From the NCBI GenBank assembly GCA_023105745.1, contig JALGQZ010000004.1, positions 66,580,612 through 66,644,611 on the forward strand: a DNA stretch of 64,000 nt, read 5' to 3'. Below the pieces are notes generated by a model. That model did no database searches. It saw only the letters and a list, made by a program, of their open reading frames with translations, and was not told where the DNA came from. The position numbers and the translations under genes are program-made. This DNA comes from Austropuccinia psidii (taxonomy: Eukaryota > Basidiomycota > Pucciniomycetes > Pucciniales > Sphaerophragmiaceae). Every line of letters starts with the position of its first letter. Within the stretch, counting starts at the first letter, position 1. Below are positions 59,016-64,000 of this stretch, in pieces.

Positions 59016-61197
59016 TGTAAGGTTTGTCTATTAAACTCTTGATAATAGTAACAAAATCAAGAGTACTATGACTGTCCTCAATAGAAATATATAATATAAT
59101 AAAATATTATAACCACAAATTTAAATATGATTATTAAAAATAATTATATATAAAAAAAATAAATTTAATTATTATTATAAAAATATAATAATAATAATAA
59201 ATATAATAATTATAATAAATTATAATTATTCTATTATTGTTATAGTCACTAACAGTTATAACAATAAGAATTGTAAAGCTCTTAATGAGACAATTACACG
59301 TGGAAATATGAATATTAACCAATTATAAATAATATAAATATTATTTATAAGAGAATTATAACACACACTGTGCATAAATAATTCTTATAGAATAAAATTC
59401 TATATAAAAAAAAACTAATACTAGATAAAAAAATATAGAACTTTAGAGAAAACTTACTTATAATATTTATTTAATACAACAAGTTAGACAACAACAGTTA
59501 TTATATTAAATGATGATTATAAGTTAAAAACACGTCTAAAATCAATAATTTCAAGGATAAAACAACTTTTTATGATAAAATTCAAGATTAAAGAGTTTTT
59601 ACAAGGAATTTGTGGATTTTAAAAGATATTTAAGATGAAAATTTTATAATATAAAATATATTATTGATGATTACAACAATAATCTGAATTCTATGACTTC
59701 AATTCTTTAATTTACAATTAATAAAGAATAAAATAACTCAAGAATTACTTTAATAATAAGATTTTATAAATAATAAAACTTTACCTGTTTAAATGTCTGA
59801 TATGATTGGATTGATAAATGAATGATGGACAAAAACAGTGATGAAAAGACTCTTTTTATGTCTTCAGAGCAGCTCTCATGATTCATAATGAATATAGAGG
59901 GCGTTCTCAAGTCAAAACTGAAAAACCATACTTGAAAACAAAGTTCTTAACTTAAGGCAATTTGTTTTTAATTCCAATTTAAAGTTACCAGTGTTATTCT
60001 TAACTCCATGTAGCTTTAATCCTTATTTAAACTAATTATTTTAAGTTTTTAATATAAATAAACTTATTTATATTAAAGTTCATCACATGATAAACTTAAA
60101 AATAGAGTTTTAAGCAGAAAGCTCTTAAACTCAATTTTTAATTAATTTTTAAAGAAATCATAATTTTCTTTGAGCTTAATTAAAAGAGTAAATTTCCAGG
60201 CTAATTACCCAGGAAATTTATTTATAAAAGATATTTAAAATTTAATTTATATATAGATAATATTAAATTCTAAGCTGTGTGAAAGTTTCAAGCAAATCCA
60301 TTAAGATTTGGACTTTTGAAGTTATTGCTATTTTTCCACGTAAAATAGCAATACACACCAAACCTTAGCTTTTGATAAGGTTTTGATGCTTGTAACTTTA
60401 AATTTTTAAGCTTATTTAAGGTTTTTAAGCTTTATTGAGCTTTGACAGTTCTTAAAGCCTTGATTTCAAGCCTGCATATTGGGATTTACCCTTGGGCAGC
60501 TTGAAATTCCTGTCCAAATTGGGATAAAACCAGTTTAAACCTTAAGGTTGGATCAAAGTCTAATCTTAAAGTTTAAATAAGGTTGAAAATCCTCCAATAC
60601 AGGTGGAAAACCTTAATTGAATCATTGCAGATCCAAAAAGCTGGGTACCCCAGCTCTATTTGGTCTTTTTCCTTTGTCCCACCTTTTTGCGTGGATTTTG
60701 CCCTTTTATTTATTTAAAGCCATACCATGGCTTTGAACCCTTTTAAATTGAGCTCATGAAGGATTTACATTCTGTATGGCAGATCCTTAGCCAATTCAGT
60801 AAATATACACCACACCTCAATTTTGACTAAAATTTTGGTAAGTTTGCATTAACCTTATGCAACTTTGAATTTAAGCTTATTTAAGCTTAAATTTAACAAT
60901 TTTAAAAAAATGTTAAGAAAGTTACATCAGTACTGTGAGATTCTTAAATCTTCTAATACAACAAGAAATAAGTGTTTTTTGGTATAACACCTTATGGATG
61001 TACCCTAGGTTATTTTTGGTGTAGAATCCAAAAATGACATAATATTTATAACTTTGTTTATCCAAAATAAAGTTATACTTTTTTTTTGTTATTTTTTATT
61101 TTGATTTCAACTAAAAAGTCTGTTTAAGACAAGATTAGCTGTTTATAAAATCATTTGTGGCCTTATGGGTATGTTATACATACCTCACAGGCTCACA
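59016..61197 (-). repeat. 5' LTR of element E
   Basis: 2182 bp, the partner of 50237-52427, with scattered substitutions and a few short indels between them. It is followed by the GGGTG duplication. Confidence 0.94.
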
Positions 61198-62121
61198 GGG
61201 TGAAACTTTTCATCTGGGGACCTCACAGCCTGATTCTGGCGTGTATGACGCGTGGAATGCTGTACAGAAACTGTATGGGACCCCAGTATTGACTGACGTA
61301 TGAGGTATTGAAGTATTAACATGCTTCTTCGTCTGTTTGACACCTCATAATCAGAGTACAACTGTATCCTGTCATAATACAGCTGTATTAGTCATATTGT
61401 GGGATTATAACTTTCAAATGGCCATAACTCTGTCAGTTTTTGAGATATCATGCTCAAAGTTGGTTCATTGGATAGCCCCGTATGGGCTCTACACAATGAT
61501 ACCAGATTTGGTATGGTCATCATTAAATTAGTCAAAGTTATCCTGTGTACAAGGTCTTTGTACATGGGCGTGGTTTGGGCAGAAAGCTGTATTGAGCTTG
61601 TTTCCCTCATAGCTTCCGTTATAGTTGAGATATGAAGAAGTGGATGGCACCATCAGATAGCCCTGATTGTGCTATTTCTAAAAAGACCCCACTTCAAGTA
61701 TCCCCCACTAAAACTGTAGAAGTTAGATGAGAGGTGAATGTTTTGTTCACCCTTATTTGGCCTGAAATTGACCATAACTCCAGTAATATTGGTGCTAGCT
61801 CAGTTTGGCTGGTACCATTGGATAGCCCTGGCTTAGAGCTTCATTTTGAGTACCCATTTGATTGGGTTAAGCCTCTCCTTCTAGATTTTAGATGGGAGGT
61901 GAAAATTAAGGTTTATGATCAGCAATAACTTTGTTATTTCTTGTCCTATGGTGATGGGACTTATGTTTTCAGAAAGAGGTGAGTTTACTCTTTCGTTTGA
62001 TACCTTTTGAGCTGATTTGGCTGAGCTCCATGTTTTGGTGGTATCTTGGCTATACCATTGGTTTATGGTATTTTGGCTGTCATGCTTGTGCTCTGGTTTT
62101 GAGTCACAGGCTGACAATCAA

Positions 62122-62882
62122 TAAAAGGCCTTTTGTTAATAGTAAATTTATTCCTTTGTTACAAGTTTTTTAATGTATTAGCTTATTTAAATTTAAAGAA
62201 TATTTGAATTCATCATAAAGGATTGTCTTATTTTTGAACAAAAAAATATTATTATAGAATTTTAAAAATGAAAAATCATATGTAATGATTATAAAATAAA
62301 AAAGATTACTTTGGAGGAAAAAAATTAAAAAGTGGCACAAACAACCAAAATCTGATATGAGAGTGTGCCATCGAGGAAAGACAAGATATGTAAGTGTGAA
62401 AAAATGAAGAAAAAAAAGTGTCCATGCACTTTTTTTTGGTGAAAAAAAAGTTGGAATACATGCTTCATGGCACTGTACAAGTGGTTGTTTTAAATTATCT
62501 GTAGAAAAATCATAGTGAGCTCATTTTTTGTTACTTTACTAGTAAAAAGGACATTGAGTAAAAGGATAATAAGAAAATGATGAAATAAGAATGCAAAATG
62601 AATATTATTTGATGATTTTCTGAGGAGAGAGCTGGGGAAGTTTTGGGTCTCTAAATGTTGGATGGAAATGGTAAAGGGGTGGGATTGTTACTAATAAAAA
62701 GGGGTTTCAACTAAAATCAATTGTAGCTGTTAAGGTATGACTCAATCCAATCACCTTAGGTGGTCCTTTTTTGACCAAGACTGGGTCATGTACTTAAAGA
62801 GAAATTCTGGTTGACAAACTAATGTCGAAACTAATCAAAAATTCAAAATTTTAAGAAATGAGAGCAAGGAAAACTCATCTAC
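62122..62882. other. AT-rich flank
   Basis: The first part should be the sequence that once followed the Tc1/mariner gene. I see no gene, inverted repeat or RNA in it. Confidence 0.4.
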
Positions 62883-63333
62883 TGTCACAGGGGCTCTTGG
62901 GGAAAACAAGAGTGACCTGGCACTCAGGAATCAAGAAATCAACTGGAGGGCTTCAAAGGGATAAAGAAATGAAATAAAGATTCTATTTCTTTAAGGAAGA
63001 AGAAGAGCAAGTACAAATATTCTAAAGATAAGAAAGAAGCAAAAGGCCAAGGATAATAAAAGAAGCCAAAAGCCAACAATCCAGTCAAATGAATCCTCAA
63101 TTCACTGTTCCAACCTGCTAGAAAGAACAATGGAATTAGTAAAGGATATTATAAGCAATATCTACTTACAGGAAAAGAAAAGGTTCAAATGACTGACTTA
63201 TGAATATCAGTATTTACTTTAAAGAATCAAAACAAATCCAAGATAATAATTAACTGGGAAAAAAGTCCCCAGGGGTGGAAAGGTGGCCAGTCTATGTGAG
63301 AATCTGAAGATATGATCCTGTACCCAGCTGTAT
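62883..63333 (-). repeat. Repeat F, second copy, truncated
   Basis: TGTCACAGGGGCTCTTGG begins the inverted copy of the last ~450 bp of the F repeat at 37981-39480; shared words include GAGTGCCAGG and CTAATTCCATTGTTC on the opposite strand. It is interrupted at 63334 by a D-family LTR. Confidence 0.75.
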
Positions 63334-64000
63334 TGTGAGCCTTAGAGGTATTTTCATATACCCAAAAGAGCACAAATAATAAAACAAGATACAATTATAA
63401 TTAAACTCAATTTATTTATATTATCAAAACAAAAAATCAAAATATCAATATAAATTTATACACAAAAATGAAAATTTAATCATAATTTAAATACAAAATT
63501 ATCTTAAAATTTAAAATTGTGAAAACACAGTTTTACTTGAAAAGAATTAGGTAAAAATGCATTTTTAACAAAACTACTGAAATTAAAATATTTTTGGAAA
63601 AAATTTGAATAAAACATATCATAACTTCTTATCCAAAAAATAAGCATATGAAAATTATTTCACCTTTGGATCCTCATGAAAAATAAGGTGGGGTCACCTC
63701 TGGGTAAAATTTCTGTAGCTAAACTCTAAATAAGCTTAAATTGAGTTTTTGGTATTTTCTGTAAAAAAGTTTAAAATCCTCAAAACCTTAATTTAATTCA
63801 CATTACATGTGGTGTTAAACATCAATTTTTGTGTTAAAATTGAGCTTTTGTGTGTAGTTTAGAAGTTATGAGGAATGGAAGTATTTTCATTTGAAATGTC
63901 AAAATGTGCATGTGTATTACATAAGTAAACTGTAACTTACATATGACATGTCAATTATTACAGTTGTGTAACTGTAAGACTCAATTGAATTGCATGTGTA
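63334..64000 (+). repeat. D-family LTR, cut by the window end
   Basis: TGTGAGCCTTAGAGGTATTTTCATATACCC-type sequence is the sense start of the D LTR, here on the plus strand, and it follows the D LTR to the last base of the window. It is visibly more diverged than the other D LTR copies. Its far end and target duplication (TGTAT would be expected) are not visible. Confidence 0.85.

Larger units (their letters stand above)
50237..61197 (-). mobile_element. Element E: full-length but decayed Ty3/gypsy retrotransposon
   Basis: 10,961 bp with LTRs of 2191 and 2182 bp and a GGGTG duplication at 50232-50236 and 61198-61202. All Gag-Pol domains are present in the normal order, with three in-frame stops in the Pol frame and damage in ORF1. 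It is complete in length, unlike C and D. Confidence 0.95.
49729..62116 (-). repeat. Solo LTR of a B-related family, split by element E
   Basis: The left end TGTCAGGCTGAGTCTAT and right end GAGTCACAGGCTGACA are the inverted forms of the B LTR termini, and a perfect ATCAA duplication flanks it (49724-49728 and 62117-62121). Without element E and its duplication it is about 1.42 kb. The junction CCAATACAGGGTG|AAACTTTTCA matches a stretch of the B LTR, which confirms the reading. It is more diverged from B than the two B LTRs are from each other. Confidence 0.9.

Overview
The window looks like repeat-packed DNA from a fungus, most likely a rust (Pucciniales). It is AT-rich, and its genes carry 55-90 bp introns with GTAAGT-type donors. 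Almost everything is Ty3/gypsy chromovirus-type LTR retrotransposon, with pieces of Ty1/copia, LINE, Tc1/mariner and PIF/Harbinger elements. Austropuccinia is my best guess from the look of the polyproteins; this is inference, not a search result. I saw no rRNA, tRNA or CRISPR.

Layout. 1-6417: 3' part of a broken Ty3 element (A) whose LTR is split by a solo LTR of family D. 6418-9833: LINE scrap, another solo LTR, a GGCC-rich stretch and a copia Gag fragment. 9834-19960: element B, a complete Ty3 element with TCTGT target duplications, 1505-bp LTRs and an uninterrupted polyprotein. 19961-22320: the other half of the copia Gag and LINE remnants. 22320-25300: a low-copy island with one good host gene, an eight-exon gene for a 263-residue secreted cysteine-rich protein. 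25905-49643: a Tc1/mariner transposase gene split at codon 6 by a PIF/Harbinger element (AAT duplicated), which itself contains element C (TTTAG duplicated), element D (ATTAC duplicated) and a 1.5-kb LTR-like repeat F. 49724-62121: a solo LTR related to B (ATCAA duplicated) holding the complete but decayed element E (GGGTG duplicated). 62122-64000: AT-rich DNA, a second F copy and the start of another D-family LTR.

How the parts work together. Elements B, C, D and E are different families but share one leader plan: the same 16-nt primer binding site, a small upstream exon beginning TG and ending in phase 1 at a GT donor, and a short intron 2 that contains the ATG of the long Gag-Pol frame. 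Beyond that intron lies a second frame (ORF1) overlapping the first ~150-230 codons of the Gag-Pol frame. Splicing would select ORF1; keeping the intron would select the long frame. In C and E the two frames meet at TTTCCCA, which fits a -1 shift. This overlapping, splice-selected ORF1 is the best candidate for an undescribed feature; the secreted-protein gene is the best host gene. Exon borders, junctions and difference counts were worked out by eye.
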